From Leucobacter luti (lineage in GTDB: Bacteria; Actinomycetota; Actinomycetes; Actinomycetales; Microbacteriaceae), in assembly GCF_004217175.1 (NCBI RefSeq), contig NZ_SHKI01000002.1, positions 301,000 to 364,999 on the forward strand: 64,000 nucleotides of DNA, in the 5' to 3' direction. The position numbers and the translations under genes were made by a program. Below the pieces are notes generated by a model. The model made no database searches and had not been told where the DNA came from. It saw only the letters and a program-made list of their open reading frames with translations. Below, in pieces: positions 1-9,048 of this stretch (position 1 is the first letter of the stretch; the number at the start of each line of letters is the position of its first letter).

Positions 1-167
1 TGGATATCGAGCCCGGCGAAGCTCATGGCGACCGCGCCCTGGCTGCCGCCCGTGTCAGAGCCGGAGTCGCCGGCCGAGTCAGTGCCGCCTGACGAGCAGC
101 CGGCGAGTGCGAGTGCCGCGGTGGCGGTGAGGGCGACCGCGGTGAGCGTGCGACGCATGCGTTTCAT
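1..167 (-). CDS. ABC transporter substrate-binding lipoprotein, N-terminal fragment
   Basis: Only the first 55 codons lie in the window; the gene runs off the left edge. The ATG at 167 is preceded by an AAGGGAG ribosome binding site about 9 nt upstream. The product begins with a positively charged n-region, a hydrophobic core and a lipobox (LALAGC, lipid-modified Cys24), then a Ser/Gly/Asp-rich linker. The mature part starts AVAMSFAGLDI, which resembles the opening strand of periplasmic-binding-protein type 1 sugar receptors. I infer a membrane-tethered sugar-binding component of an ABC importer whose permease and ATPase genes would lie to the left. It is divergent from the amidohydrolase gene at 426. 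The ligand cannot be told from this fragment. Confidence 0.75.
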   Translation of the reverse strand, partial: MKRMRRTLTAVALTATAALALAGCSSGGTDSAGDSGSDTGGSQGAVAMSFAGLDI

Positions 168-257
168 GTCTGTGACTCCCTTGTCGTTGACGTCGTGCCC
201 CGCGGTGGTGCGGGATGACGGCGCAGCTGGGTGTCGATCCTGACCCCCGGCGTGAAT

Positions 258-287
258 AATATGACCACGTCACCCGCGGATAGTCAA
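258..287 (-). promoter_or_regulatory. Predicted promoter of the binding-protein gene
   Basis: On the minus strand a -35 box TTGACT (282-287) and a -10 box CATATT (258-263) are separated by 18 nt and read toward the ATG at 167. The surrounding sequence is AT-rich against a very GC-rich background. Confidence 0.5.
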
Positions 288-335
288 TACACATTTTGAT
301 CCGTTGCGGTTTCGTCACTGCAATGTAACTTTTGA

Positions 336-365
336 TTGTGAATTGTGAATCGCGGGGTCTAGGGT
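336..365 (+). promoter_or_regulatory. Predicted promoter of the histone-deacetylase-like gene
   Basis: TTGTGA (336-341) and TAGGGT (360-365) are spaced 18 nt apart. They would start a transcript with a leader of about 55 nt ending in AAAGGA before the ATG at 426. The -35 box lies in a perfect tandem repeat TTGTGAA TTGTGAA (336-349), which may be an operator. Confidence 0.5.
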
Positions 366-425
366 GGATCGCGCCGGACCTGGGCAGCGGAGCCAAGGAG
401 CCGGCCAAGCCGAAAGGACACCGCG

Positions 426-1544
426 ATGACGCGCAAAACTGGGTATGTGTGGCACGAGCAGTACGCCTGGCACGACACCGGCACTCACGCCGGGCTCGTG
501 CCCTCGGGCGGACACGTGCAGCCCTACCGCAACTTCGAAAGCCCCGAATCGAAGACCCGGTTCGCCGGGCTCGTTGAGGTCTCCGGGTTGCTCAACAGCC
601 TCACCCGGGTCCCCGCCCGCGAGGCGACCGACGAGGAGCTGCTGCGAGTGCACACCGCGGGCCATGTCGAGCGGATCCGTGCGCAGTCAGATGCCGGGGG
701 CGGAGACGCCGGCGACGGCTTCTCGCCGTTCGGGCACGGCAGCTTTGAGATCGCGAAGCTCGCAGCTGGCGGCACGCTCGCCGCCGCGGAGGCGGTGCTC
801 GACGGGGTCGTCGACAACGCGTACGCGCTCGTGCGCCCGCCCGGGCACCACGCCGAGCCAGACCAGGGGCGCGGGTACTGCCTGTTCGCGAACGTGCCGA
901 TCGCGATCGAGGCGCTCCGGGCCGCCGGCCGCGTGCGTCGCGTCGCCATCTTTGACTACGACGTGCACCACGGGAACGGCGCCCAGAAGATCTACTGGGA
1001 CGATCCAGACGTGCTCACCATCTCGGTGCACCAGGACCGCCTGTTCCCCGTCGACAGTGGCCTCACCGACGAGCAGGGCGGCGGTCCGGGCGCTGGCACC
1101 AACATCAACGTGCCCCTGCCGGCCGGCTCCGGTGACGGCGCATACTGGTCGGCCGTTGACCGCGTCGCCGGACCGGCGATCCGGTCGTTCGCCCCGGACA
1201 TCATCCTCGTGTCGAGCGGCTTCGACCCCTCCGCGCTCGACCCGCTGGGCCGCATGAGCGTCACCTCTGCCGGATTCCGCGGGATCGCCGAGCGGCTGCT
1301 CGACATCGCCGCCGACGCCTGCGACGGCAAGATCGTGTTCTCGCACGAGGGCGGCTACTCGGCCGTGCACGTTCCGTTCTGCGGGGTCGCCGTGCTTGAG
1401 GCGCTGAGCGGCATCACCACCGGCGTCGAAGACCCGTTCAACGTGTCGATCGGCGACTCGCCCACGCGCGAACTCACCGCCTGGCAGACTGACGTGATCG
1501 ACCGCTCCGCGGAACTCGCGCGTGCGCTCGGCATGATCGTCTAG
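426..1544 (+). CDS. Class II histone deacetylase-family amidohydrolase
   Basis: 372 residues, full length for bacterial class II HDAC / acetylpolyamine amidohydrolase-type enzymes. These are zinc hydrolases that remove acetyl groups from acetyl-lysine-like or acetylated polyamine substrates in the cytoplasm. Visible family motifs are RPPGHHA near residue 137 (the active-site His pair), DYDVHHGNG near 177 (zinc ligands Asp and His), SSGFDP near 263 (second Asp ligand) and HEGGYS near 307 (oxyanion Tyr region). AAAGGA precedes the ATG by about 8 nt. The gene stands alone and diverges from a sugar-type ABC binding protein. The physiological substrate cannot be deduced; acetylpolyamine or another small acetylated amine seems likelier than protein. 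Confidence 0.88.
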   Translation: MTRKTGYVWHEQYAWHDTGTHAGLVPSGGHVQPYRNFESPESKTRFAGLVEVSGLLNSLTRVPAREATDEELLRVHTAGHVERIRAQSDAGGGDAGDGFSPFGHGSFEIAKLAAGGTLAAAEAVLDGVVDNAYALVRPPGHHAEPDQGRGYCLFANVPIAIEALRAAGRVRRVAIFDYDVHHGNGAQKIYWDDPDVLTISVHQDRLFPVDSGLTDEQGGGPGAGTNINVPLPAGSGDGAYWSAVDRVAGPAIRSFAPDIILVSSGFDPSALDPLGRMSVTSAGFRGIAERLLDIAADACDGKIVFSHEGGYSAVHVPFCGVAVLEALSGITTGVEDPFNVSIGDSPTRELTAWQTDVIDRSAELARALGMIV

Positions 1545-1625
1545 CGCTCCGGGCGAATGGCTCCGGGCCCACAGGCGGTCCGGAGTCGAGCGGCTCGTGA
1601 ACGCTCCGTCCGGCGGCTCCTGGCT

Positions 1626-1704
1626 GGGCGAGCGGGTGCCGCCCGGCGGTGTCCGGCGGGGCGAGCGGGCGCTGCCCGGCGGTGTCGGGCGGGGCGAGCG
1701 GGTG
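1626..1704. repeat. 33-bp tandem repeat, 2.4 copies
   Basis: Units start at 1626, 1659 and 1692 (partial). Each opens with GGGCGAGCGGG and is G-rich on the plus strand. The array lies between the convergent amidohydrolase and Lrp genes, just before their hairpin. The plus-strand frame is open through it but has no ribosome binding site, and I treat the array as noncoding. Confidence 0.7.
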
Positions 1705-1719
1705 GCGAAAAGCCGCCCG
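1699..1719. terminator. Hairpin terminator between convergent genes
   Basis: CGGGTGGC pairs with GCCGCCCG around a GAAAA loop (8-bp stem with one G-U pair). It ends directly before the stop codon of the minus-strand Lrp gene and 155 nt after the amidohydrolase stop. Confidence 0.5.
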
Positions 1720-1720
1720 A

Positions 1721-2245
1721 CTAGCGCCCGTTCGTCGTGGGAAACACCGGCCGGTGCGTGTGCACCGAGTCGTAGAGAAACGTCTCGATGCGCGACACCC
1801 CGTTCACCTCTCGGATCTGTCTGTTGATCAGCGAAAAGAGCTCACCAGGGGTCTGCGCGTACACCTCGACGAGCAGGCTGAAACTGCCCGAGCCGAGCAC
1901 GATGTAGCGCACACCCGGAAACTCCGAGATGTCATCGGCGACCCGGTCGATGTCGCCGCGCACCTCGATCTGCAGGCTCGCGATGCTGCGCAGCCCGACC
2001 GCGTGCGGGTTGGTCACGCCCAGCACCCGCACCACGCCGCGCTCGCGCAGCCGCTTCACGCGGGCGCGTGCACCCCCGGGGGTGAGCCCCACCTCGGCGC
2101 CGAGGTCGGCGTAGCTCATCCGGCCGTCGCGCTCCAGGAGCCCGATCAGCTGCTCGTCCACCTGGTCCAGGAGCCCGGTCGACTCCTCGGCGGCATCCGC
2201 GCGCGGGCCTCCGCCATCTGGCCCCGCCGCGTGTGCCTTTCCCAT
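1721..2245 (-). CDS. Lrp/AsnC-family transcriptional regulator
   Basis: 174 residues. After a poorly conserved 25-residue lead comes a winged helix-turn-helix (about 27-75, starting LLDQVDEQLIGLLERDGR with a recognition helix in LTPGGARARVKRL), then a RAM/ligand-binding domain (about 88-165) typical of Lrp/AsnC proteins, which respond to amino acids or related effectors. The ATG at 2245 is the only early start. No amino-acid gene is adjacent, so the target regulon is open. It is convergent with the amidohydrolase gene and lies downstream of xseA on the same strand with a 138-nt gap. Confidence 0.88.
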   Translation of the reverse strand: MGKAHAAGPDGGGPRADAAEESTGLLDQVDEQLIGLLERDGRMSYADLGAEVGLTPGGARARVKRLRERGVVRVLGVTNPHAVGLRSIASLQIEVRGDIDRVADDISEFPGVRYIVLGSGSFSLLVEVYAQTPGELFSLINRQIREVNGVSRIETFLYDSVHTHRPVFPTTNGR

Positions 2246-2383
2246 GCCTGGCAGTATCCCACGCGAACGCCAAGCGCCGACAGCGGCGCGGCGGGCGCGA
2301 TCGAATGAGTGCCCGAACGGTCGCCTGCGCCGCGCCCGTCCCGCGCGAGCGCCCCGGTCTGCGCGTCTGAGCGCGCGTGCTGG

Positions 2384-3628
2384 CTAGCCGGCCGCGTCGC
2401 CCTCGGACACCGCCGCGATCCGCCCGCTCGCCAACGACACCCGCAGCTGCGTGCCCGCGGGGGCCCCGGCCGCGTCGCGCAGCACCGCGCCGTCCGCGAG
2501 CTGCACGATGCCGTAGCCGCGCTCGAGCGTTGCGCGCGGGGAGAGCGCGGTGAGCCTGGCGCGCAGCTGCGAAAGCTCACGCCCGCGATCCACCACCGCC
2601 CGGTCTGCGAGCTCCGTGCCGCGCGCGATCCAGCGCACCAGCTCCTCCGCACGCTCGTCGACGATCCGCTCGGGGGAGCGCAGCACCGGACGGCCGCGCA
2701 GCTGCGACAGGCGATCCGTCTCGTGCGTGAGCAGCTGGCCCAGCCGGGACGTCATGCGAGCGCGCGCCTGATCGATCCCCGCGAGCTCCTCGCCCACGTC
2801 GGGAACCACGCGCTTCGCCGCATCGGTCGGTGTCGACGCGCGCAGATCCGCCACCTCGTCGAGGAGCGGCCGATCCGCCTCGTGGCCGATCGCGCTCACC
2901 ACCGGGGTGGTTGCGTTCGCCGCCGCGCGCACCACGCGCTCGTCGCTGAACGGCAGCAAGTTCTGGAAATCGCCGCCGCCGCGGGCCACGATGATCACGT
3001 CGACTTCGGGGTCCGCGTCGAGCCGTTCGATCCCCGCCGTGACCTCGGCGGCCGCCCGGTCGCCCTGCACCGCCGCGTAGTGGATGCGAAACTGCACGCC
3101 GGGCCACCGCAGCGTCGCGTTGCGCACCACGTCCTTCTCCGCGTCGGAGTCGCGGCCGGTGACGAGTCCGATTCTGCCGGGAAGGAACGGCAGCCGGCGC
3201 TTGCGCGACGCGTCGAACAGCCCCTCGCCCTGCAGCTGCCGCCGCAGGCGCTCCAGGCGCTCGAGCAGCTCGCCGAGGCCCACGTGCGAGATGTCGAACA
3301 CCTGCACCGTGAGCGAGCCGCCCTTCACCCAGAAATTGGGCTTCACCAGCGCGATCACGCGGTCGCCCTGGGCGAACTCGCTCGTGAGGCGCTGCGCCAC
3401 CGAGCGCCACACCGTGAAGCTCACCGTCGCGTCCTGCCCCAGGTCCTTGAGCTTGCCGTAGACGTGGCCGCCGCGCAGCTGCCACTGCGTGATCTCGCCC
3501 TCCACCCACACCTGTCCGAGGCGATCCACCCAGGCGGCGATCTTCTCGCTCATCAGGCCCACCGGCCACGGGGTGTCGCGGGTCGCCGGGCTCGCTCCCG
3601 GCGCGGCTCCAGATCCTGATTCGGCCAT
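2384..3628 (-). CDS. xseA: Exodeoxyribonuclease VII large subunit
   Basis: 414 residues. An N-terminal OB-fold nucleic-acid-binding domain (about 20-115, with WVEGEITQW and HVYGKLKD) precedes the catalytic domain, which carries the family signatures [32 protein letters not shown] and [16 protein letters not shown]. The C-terminal part is helical and ends in a short beta tail (ERGYGIVQL). The complex degrades single-stranded DNA from both ends and needs the small subunit XseB. The ATG at 3628 is used. The gene is divergent from ispH, a common actinobacterial arrangement. No xseB-like small ORF is visible beside it. Confidence 0.95.
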   Translation of the reverse strand: MAESGSGAAPGASPATRDTPWPVGLMSEKIAAWVDRLGQVWVEGEITQWQLRGGHVYGKLKDLGQDATVSFTVWRSVAQRLTSEFAQGDRVIALVKPNFWVKGGSLTVQVFDISHVGLGELLERLERLRRQLQGEGLFDASRKRRLPFLPGRIGLVTGRDSDAEKDVVRNATLRWPGVQFRIHYAAVQGDRAAAEVTAGIERLDADPEVDVIIVARGGGDFQNLLPFSDERVVRAAANATTPVVSAIGHEADRPLLDEVADLRASTPTDAAKRVVPDVGEELAGIDQARARMTSRLGQLLTHETDRLSQLRGRPVLRSPERIVDERAEELVRWIARGTELADRAVVDRGRELSQLRARLTALSPRATLERGYGIVQLADGAVLRDAAGAPAGTQLRVSLASGRIAAVSEGDAAG

Positions 3629-3687
3629 GCACCCAGCCTAGCGGCGGGCGGGCGCGCATACCCCGGGAGCGTTGAGGGAAGGCGGGG

Positions 3688-3693
3688 TAGAAT
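3688..3693 (+). promoter_or_regulatory. -10 element of a probable leaderless ispH transcript
   Basis: TAGAAT ends 7 nt before the ispH ATG and no Shine-Dalgarno lies between them, so the transcript probably begins at or near the start codon. Confidence 0.5.
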
Positions 3694-3700
3694 TGCCCGC

Positions 3701-4795
3701 ATGAGTACCCCTGCCACGTTGCCTGATCAGCGCACCATTGGTGCGCCCGTCGTGAGCCTCGCGATGCCCCGGATGCGGCGCCAGGCCGGCCGCCTGAAAA
3801 ACGTCCAGGTCGACGGCGCCAAACAGGTGCTGCTCGCCGCGCCGCGCGGCTACTGCGCCGGGGTCGACCGCGCGGTGGTCGCGGTCGAAAAGGCGCTCGA
3901 TCGCTTCGGCGCCCCCGTCTACGTGCGCAAGCAGATCGTGCACAACGTACACGTGGTGAAGACGCTCGAAAAGATGGGCGCGATCTTCGTGGAGGAGGTC
4001 GACGAGGTCCCCGAGGGCGCCAACGTGGTGTTCTCCGCGCACGGAGTGTCGCCCGCCGTGGTGCAGGCCGCCGACGACCGCGGACTGCACGCGATCGACG
4101 CGACCTGCCCCCTCGTCACCAAGGTGCACCGGGAAGCCGTGCGCTTCGCGAAGCAGGACATGGAGATCCTGCTCATCGGCCACACCGGGCACGAGGAGGT
4201 CGAGGGCACCGCCGGCGAGGCCCCCGACCACATCACGATTGTTAACTCCCCGGACGACGTCGAGTCGCTCGTGGTGAAAGACCCCGAGAAGCTGATCTGG
4301 TTGTCGCAGACCACGCTCTCCGTCGACGAGACGATGGAGACGGTGCGCCGCCTCCGTGAGCGCTTCCCGAAGCTGCAGGATCCGCCGAGCGACGACATCT
4401 GCTACGCGACCCAGAACCGCCAGGTCGCCATCAAGAAGATCGCGCCCGAGGCGGACCTCGTGCTCGTGGTCGGCTCCACGAACTCCTCGAACTCGGTGCG
4501 CCTCGTCGAGGTCGCCCTCGAGTACGGGGCAAAGGCCGCCTACCTGGTCGACTTCGCTGAAGAGGTCAAGCAGGAGTGGCTTGAGGGCGTGCGCACGGTC
4601 GGCATCTCCAGCGGCGCCTCCGTGCCCGAGGTGCTCGTGCAGGAGCTCCTCGACGACCTCGGCGAGGCCGGCTACGCCGATGTGCGCGCCGTGGTCACCG
4701 CGGAGGAAGACCTCGTGTTCTCGCTCCCGAAGGAGCTGCGCCAGGACGCCGACGGCAAGCGCGACGCGCGCGCCCTCGGCGGCCACGTGCGGTAG
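3701..4795 (+). CDS. ispH: 4-hydroxy-3-methylbut-2-enyl diphosphate reductase
   Basis: 364 residues. Last enzyme of the non-mevalonate (MEP) isoprenoid pathway: it reduces HMBPP to isopentenyl and dimethylallyl diphosphate with a 4Fe-4S cluster. The three conserved cluster cysteines are visible at 52 (GYCAG), 136 (ATCPLV) and 234 (ICYATQNRQ). The substrate-binding motifs [33 protein letters not shown] and [10 protein letters not shown] are also present. About 45 N-terminal residues precede the core, as in many actinobacteria. Divergent from xseA; closed by the strong palindrome at 4832-4886. Confidence 0.97.
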   Translation: MSTPATLPDQRTIGAPVVSLAMPRMRRQAGRLKNVQVDGAKQVLLAAPRGYCAGVDRAVVAVEKALDRFGAPVYVRKQIVHNVHVVKTLEKMGAIFVEEVDEVPEGANVVFSAHGVSPAVVQAADDRGLHAIDATCPLVTKVHREAVRFAKQDMEILLIGHTGHEEVEGTAGEAPDHITIVNSPDDVESLVVKDPEKLIWLSQTTLSVDETMETVRRLRERFPKLQDPPSDDICYATQNRQVAIKKIAPEADLVLVVGSTNSSNSVRLVEVALEYGAKAAYLVDFAEEVKQEWLEGVRTVGISSGASVPEVLVQELLDDLGEAGYADVRAVVTAEEDLVFSLPKELRQDADGKRDARALGGHVR

Positions 4796-4831
4796 CGTCC
4801 CGGGCGGCGCGCACCGCGCCGCCCGTCCCCG

Positions 4832-4886
4832 CACCACTGACTGAGCCGGCCACTCCCCAGGGGAGTGGCCGGCTCAGTCAGTGGTG
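4832..4886. terminator. Perfect 27-bp palindrome, bidirectional terminator
   Basis: The left arm 4832-4858 is the exact reverse complement of 4860-4886 with a single central base. It lies between the convergent ispH and the minus-strand membrane-protein gene ending at 4914, 36 nt after the ispH stop, so it can act in both directions. There is no T-tract, as is usual in high-GC actinobacteria. Confidence 0.8.
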
Positions 4887-4913
4887 TTGTGGCGCGGCGG
4901 TGCCGGGGTGCGG

Positions 4914-5801
4914 CTACGGCTGCTGCAGCTGCTCGATGTACTCGAACATCTTGTCGAGCGAGCCCGTGGGATCACTCTCAAGCTGCTGCATGATCTCGGG
5001 CGCCCCGCCCATCGCGATCATGGGGACCACGATCAGCACGATCGCGGCGACCACGCCGGCGACGAGCGGCACCCAGAACGCCAGCTTGTTTGCGCGCATG
5101 CGCTGGATCGAGAAGATCAGCGTGACCGCGAACAACAGCAGCACGACGAGCCCGCTGATCACGCCGAGCGGGCCAATCCAGGACGCGAGCTTCGGGTCCT
5201 CGATCCCGATCATCACGCCCGTGAACCTGATCTGCGATTCAAGGCCGAAGAACGAGGACGAGATGTTCAGTGCGCCAAACGCGCCGAGCACGAGCAGCAT
5301 GATCGTGATCACGCGGTCGCCGATGCGCGGCCCGCGCGGGCCGGGAACGCGGTACGCGGGCGGCAGCTGCGACGGCTGACCCGGATCCTGCGCCGCGGGC
5401 GTCTGCGGGGCGGGCGCCTGCGGTGCGGCCGCGGCCGCGCGGTACGGGTCGCCCGCGGCGCGCTGCGGGGCCGCGTCCGGGCGCGCGGGGGCGCCGAGGT
5501 TGTGCGGCACGCCCGCCGGGGGTGCCGCCATCTGGGTTCCGGGTGCGGCCTCGTGCTGGCCCGCGGCCTGCGGCGCCGCGCCTGCGGAAGCTGCGGAGCC
5601 GGGCGCCGCCTCGGGGGCCGCGCTGTCGGGCGTGCCCTCCGGCTGCCACGACCAGCCCTCGGGCGCGTACTCACCGTAGGCGGGCTGCGCCGGGCGCTGC
5701 GGTGCCGCCGGGGACGCCGGGGCGTCCGCGGTGTGCTGCGGCTCGGCGGGAGCGCCCGATGCCGGGCGATCCTGCTCTGATCCGGTCGGCTGCTCAGGCA
5801 C
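4914..5801 (-). CDS. Pro/Ala-rich membrane protein, DUF6264-like
   Basis: 295 residues. The first half (about 1-160) is low-complexity, rich in Ala, Pro and Gln, with a YGEYAPEGW segment, and is probably cytoplasmic and disordered. Three hydrophobic helices follow (about 163-185, 205-230, 240-262) and then a short acidic tail. This layout resembles the Microbacteriaceae DUF6264 family, but the assignment is from memory of that layout. The GTG start at 5801 overlaps the fba stop codon by one base (TAGTG), so translation is likely coupled to fba. Function unknown. Confidence 0.72.
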   Translation of the reverse strand: MPEQPTGSEQDRPASGAPAEPQHTADAPASPAAPQRPAQPAYGEYAPEGWSWQPEGTPDSAAPEAAPGSAASAGAAPQAAGQHEAAPGTQMAAPPAGVPHNLGAPARPDAAPQRAAGDPYRAAAAAPQAPAPQTPAAQDPGQPSQLPPAYRVPGPRGPRIGDRVITIMLLVLGAFGALNISSSFFGLESQIRFTGVMIGIEDPKLASWIGPLGVISGLVVLLLFAVTLIFSIQRMRANKLAFWVPLVAGVVAAIVLIVVPMIAMGGAPEIMQQLESDPTGSLDKMFEYIEQLQQP

Positions 5802-6829
5802 TAGGCACTCACCGACTTCCCGGCGGAGCCGAGCTGCTCGGCGGCGAGGGCGATGCGGGCCGCCATGCTGGTCTCCGCCGCCTTGCCGTACGCGCGCGGG
5901 TCGTACTGCTTCTTGTTGCCGACCTCGCCGTCGATCTTGAGCACGCCGTCGTAGTTCTTAAACATGTAGTCGGCGACCGGACGCGTGAACGCGTACTGCG
6001 TGTCAGTGTCGATGTTCATCTTGATCACGCCGTTGCGTACTGCCTCGGCGATCTCCTCGGCCGAGGACCCCGATCCGCCGTGGAAGACGAGATCGAGCGG
6101 CTTCTCGCCCGTGCCGTACTGTGCCTGCAGGCCCGACTGGATCTCCGCGAGCAGCTCGGGGCGCAGCTTCACGCCGCCCGGCTTGTAGACGCCGTGCACG
6201 TTACCGAAGGTGAGCGCGGTGAGGTACCGGCCCTGCTCGCCCAGGCCGAGCGCCTCCACCGTGGCGACCGCGTCTTCGAGCGTGGTGTAGAGCTGATCGT
6301 TGATCTCGTGGGCGATGCCGTCTTCCTCGCCGCCGACCACGCCGATCTCGACCTCGAGCAGCACGTTGATCGCCGCGAGCCGGGGCAGCAGCTCCTTTGC
6401 GATCTCGAGGTTCTCGGTGAGCGGCACAGCCGATCCGTCCCACATGTGCGACTGGAAGTAGGGGAGTCCGCCCTGCGCCACGCGCTCCTCGCTCGCCGCG
6501 ACCAGCGGGAGCACGAAGCTCTCGAGGTGCTGCTTGGGGCAGTGATCCGTGTGGAGCGCGACCGTCACGTCGTAGGCCTTCGCGACCTCCTCCGCGTACT
6601 TGGCGAACGCGATCGCGCCGCCCGCGCGGTTCTGCACCGTGTGCCCGGCGAAGTAGTCGGCGCCGCCGAAGCTCACCTGGATGATCCCGTCCGAGCCAGC
6701 CTCCGCGAAGCCCTGCAGGGCGGCGTTGAGCGTCTGCGAGCTTGACACGTTCACGGCGGGGAAGGCGAAGCCCCCCGACTTCGCAGCGTCGAGCATTGCT
6801 GCGTACTGATCCGGGCTTGCGACGGGCAT
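5801..6829 (-). CDS. fba: Class II fructose-bisphosphate aldolase
   Basis: 342 residues. Zinc-dependent aldolase that reversibly splits fructose 1,6-bisphosphate into dihydroxyacetone phosphate and glyceraldehyde 3-phosphate in glycolysis and gluconeogenesis. The motifs seen are FPAVNVSS, ALHTDHCPK (zinc His and catalytic-loop Asp), LLEVEIGVVGGEEDG (Glu of the metal site), GNVHGVYKPG and LVFHGGSGS (zinc His ligands and phosphate loop), and KMNIDTDTQYAF. GAGGAG lies about 6-8 nt before the ATG at 6829. Divergent from glpX, whose product acts on the same metabolite. Confidence 0.97.
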   Translation of the reverse strand: MPVASPDQYAAMLDAAKSGGFAFPAVNVSSSQTLNAALQGFAEAGSDGIIQVSFGGADYFAGHTVQNRAGGAIAFAKYAEEVAKAYDVTVALHTDHCPKQHLESFVLPLVAASEERVAQGGLPYFQSHMWDGSAVPLTENLEIAKELLPRLAAINVLLEVEIGVVGGEEDGIAHEINDQLYTTLEDAVATVEALGLGEQGRYLTALTFGNVHGVYKPGGVKLRPELLAEIQSGLQAQYGTGEKPLDLVFHGGSGSSAEEIAEAVRNGVIKMNIDTDTQYAFTRPVADYMFKNYDGVLKIDGEVGNKKQYDPRAYGKAAETSMAARIALAAEQLGSAGKSVSA

Positions 6830-6971
6830 GTGTGCTCCTCGTGATTCGTGACGTGAATTCGTGACTGCGGTGCAGTGCGGTGGGCGCGCGCGTCAGTCGC
6901 GCTCCCGCCCGTAGTGAATTCAGTCTACGGGTTCGGGCTGAGCAGCGGGAGGAGACGCGGGGGAGACGCGG

Positions 6972-6977
6972 TAAGCT
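6972..6977 (+). promoter_or_regulatory. -10 element of a probable leaderless glpX transcript
   Basis: TAAGCT ends 7 nt before the glpX ATG at 6985, with no ribosome binding site in between. Confidence 0.45.
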
Positions 6978-6984
6978 GGGTCTC

Positions 6985-7968
6985 ATGACTGAACCTGTTT
7001 CGCTTGGCGAGTGGCAGCCCGACCGTAACCTCGCGATGGAACTCGTTCGCGCGACCGAGGCGGCAGCGATGCGCGCGACGCCCTGGATCGGGCGTGGCGA
7101 CAAGAACGCCGCCGACGGCGCGGCCGTCGACGCGATGCGACGCTTCCTCTCCACCGTGAACATGAACGGCACCGTGGTGATCGGCGAGGGCGAGAAGGAC
7201 GACGCGCCCTGGCTGTACAACGGCGAGGTGGTCGGCAACGGCCTGGGCGCCGACTGCGACGTGGCCGTTGACCCGATCGACGGCACCCGGCTCACCGCCG
7301 AGGGCCGCCCCGGCGCGCTCTCCGTGATCGCCGTGGCGGACCGCGGCAGCATGTACGACCCGTCCGCGGTGTTCTACATGGACAAGCTCGTGTGCGGACC
7401 CGAGGGTGTGGGCGTGGTCGACATTAACCGGCCCATCGGCGAGAACATCCGGGCGCTCGCCCGCGCCAAGAACGTTGACGTCTCCGACATCCGCGTCGCC
7501 GTGCTCGATCGGCCCCGCCATGAGCAGCTCATCACCGACATCCGGGAAGCCGGGGCGGGCACCCGCCTCATCATGGACGGCGACGTCGCCGGCGGCGTGA
7601 ACGCGGCCCGCTGGGACTCGCGCATCGACCTCTGCGTCGGCATCGGCGGCACCCCCGAGGGCATCATCACCGCGTGCGCGGTGAAGGCGCTCGGCGGCGT
7701 GATCCAGGGCCGCCTGTGGCCCAAGGACGACGAGGAGCGCGAGCGCGCTCTCGCCGCCGGTCACGATCTCGACCGTGTGCTCGAGGCGAACGACCTCGTC
7801 GCGAGCGACAACTGCTACTTCGTGGCCACCGGCATCACGGACGCCGAATTCATCGACGGCGTGCAGCGCCGCGGCCCGTTCGTGCGCGCCGAGAGCATCG
7901 TGATGCGCTCGCACTCGGGCACCATCCGCCACATCATCAGCGACATGGACCCGAGCCGCTGGGACTGA
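6985..7968 (+). CDS. glpX: Class II fructose-1,6-bisphosphatase
   Basis: 327 residues. Hydrolyses fructose 1,6-bisphosphate to fructose 6-phosphate, the committed step of gluconeogenesis. Family motifs: [36 protein letters not shown] (metal Glu/Asp), [20 protein letters not shown] and [20 protein letters not shown]. The frame stays open 35 codons further upstream, but [16 protein letters not shown] is the normal family N-terminus and the TAAGCT box sits just before it. Divergent from fba and closed by the TTCG-loop hairpin at 8005-8034. Confidence 0.96.
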   Translation: MTEPVSLGEWQPDRNLAMELVRATEAAAMRATPWIGRGDKNAADGAAVDAMRRFLSTVNMNGTVVIGEGEKDDAPWLYNGEVVGNGLGADCDVAVDPIDGTRLTAEGRPGALSVIAVADRGSMYDPSAVFYMDKLVCGPEGVGVVDINRPIGENIRALARAKNVDVSDIRVAVLDRPRHEQLITDIREAGAGTRLIMDGDVAGGVNAARWDSRIDLCVGIGGTPEGIITACAVKALGGVIQGRLWPKDDEERERALAAGHDLDRVLEANDLVASDNCYFVATGITDAEFIDGVQRRGPFVRAESIVMRSHSGTIRHIISDMDPSRWD

Positions 7969-8004
7969 TCCCCGTGTAGCGTTCGCACCCACCGCGGTGC
8001 CGCC

Positions 8005-8034
8005 GAGGCCCCGAGCGTTCGCGCTCGGGGCCTC
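8005..8034 (+). terminator. glpX terminator
   Basis: A perfect 13-bp stem (8005-8017 with 8022-8034) closed by an exceptionally stable TTCG tetraloop, 36 nt after the glpX stop codon. Confidence 0.8.
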
Positions 8035-8312
8035 GCGCTGTCTGTGGGCGCCTGCGCTGCGGTGCGCCTGCGGCTGCGGAGGAGCGCGCTGGTGGTGGGC
8101 CGGCGTGCTGCGCCCGGTAGCTGCGCAGGGGCGTGCCGTGCCGCGCCCCGCTGCGCCGCGCTGCGCTCCGCTGCGCCCGGCCGCGCTGCGCCCCTCCCCG
8201 CCGCGCCCCGCCGCGCCCCGCCGCGCCCCGCCGCGCCGCGCCTCTCCCCGCCGCCCACCCGCCCGTGGCCGGCGCGGTGCTCACGGCTTCGCCCGCCCCT
8301 CCGCCACTCGCG

Positions 8313-8406
8313 CATTTCCGACCCGTTACCCCACATCCGACCCGCTGCGTGGGTGGTACTCGGTGTTGGAGCGGGTCGGATGTGGGATAACGGGGCGGAT
8401 CTGGGG
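8313..8406. repeat. Palindromic 19/36/19 repeat, copy 1
   Basis: Two CCGACCC cores (8318, 8337) face GGGTCGG (8373) and a GGGGCGG variant (8392). The arms are nearly perfect inverted repeats of about 33 bp around a G/T-rich loop containing GTGGGTGGTACTCGGTGTTG. Confidence 0.85.
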
Positions 8407-8648
8407 CACGCGGTGGGGCTGTGCGGCGGCGAGGCGATCGGCGTCGCAGGCTGCACCCGGCCGCAGCCGTGATGTGGCTGCTTCGCGCCCAACCGACCGA
8501 CCGCCGCACCGCCCGCAGGACCGCCCATCGATTACCGCTCCACCGCCCGCACCGCCCGCAGGACCGCCCATCGGCTCAAAGGACACTGGGCCCGCCGCGC
8601 GGTGCGATAGGGGGCCGGGGGTCTCGGCGGCGGCCGGACCCACCCATC

Positions 8649-8740
8649 CCAGATCCGACCCATTGCCCCAAATCCGACCCGTCGCGTGGGTGGTACTCGG
8701 TGTTGGGGCGGGTCGGATCTGAGGTAGCGGGTCGGATTTG
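8649..8740. repeat. Palindromic 19/36/19 repeat, copy 2
   Basis: Cores CCGACCC at 8655 and 8674, GGGTCGG at 8710 and 8729: the same 19, 36 and 19 spacing as copy 1, and the same loop sequence. Confidence 0.85.
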
Positions 8741-8956
8741 AGCGGTGAGGCGCGGCGCGATGGGGCGCGGCGAGGTGAGGTGTGGTCGGTGCCTGACGCC
8801 CTGTGAGCGGCAGTGCTGGGCCGGCCTGTGCCACCGCGACGGTTCGCGCAGAATGCCTGGCTCGCGGGGCAAGCCTGACCCGCGTCGGCTGGCTTGGGCA
8901 GCGCGGGCTGTATCGGGTCGCCACGGGCCGCTCACGCTTACCCAACACCGCCCACA

Positions 8957-9048
8957 ACAGATCCGACCCGTTGCCCCACATCCGACCCGTTGAGTGGGTG
9001 GTATGCCGTGTTGGGACGGGTCGGATCTGAAGGATCGGGTCGGATCTG
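8957..9048. repeat. Palindromic 19/36/19 repeat, copy 3
   Basis: Cores CCGACCC at 8963 and 8982, GGGTCGG at 9018 and 9037. The loop keeps GTGGGTGGTA and GTGTTGG with changes between them. Confidence 0.85.

Noticed and set aside
2309..3619. Plus-strand 436-codon frame opposite xseA
   Set aside because: Low-complexity Arg/His-rich product antisense to a clear xseA; no ribosome binding site.
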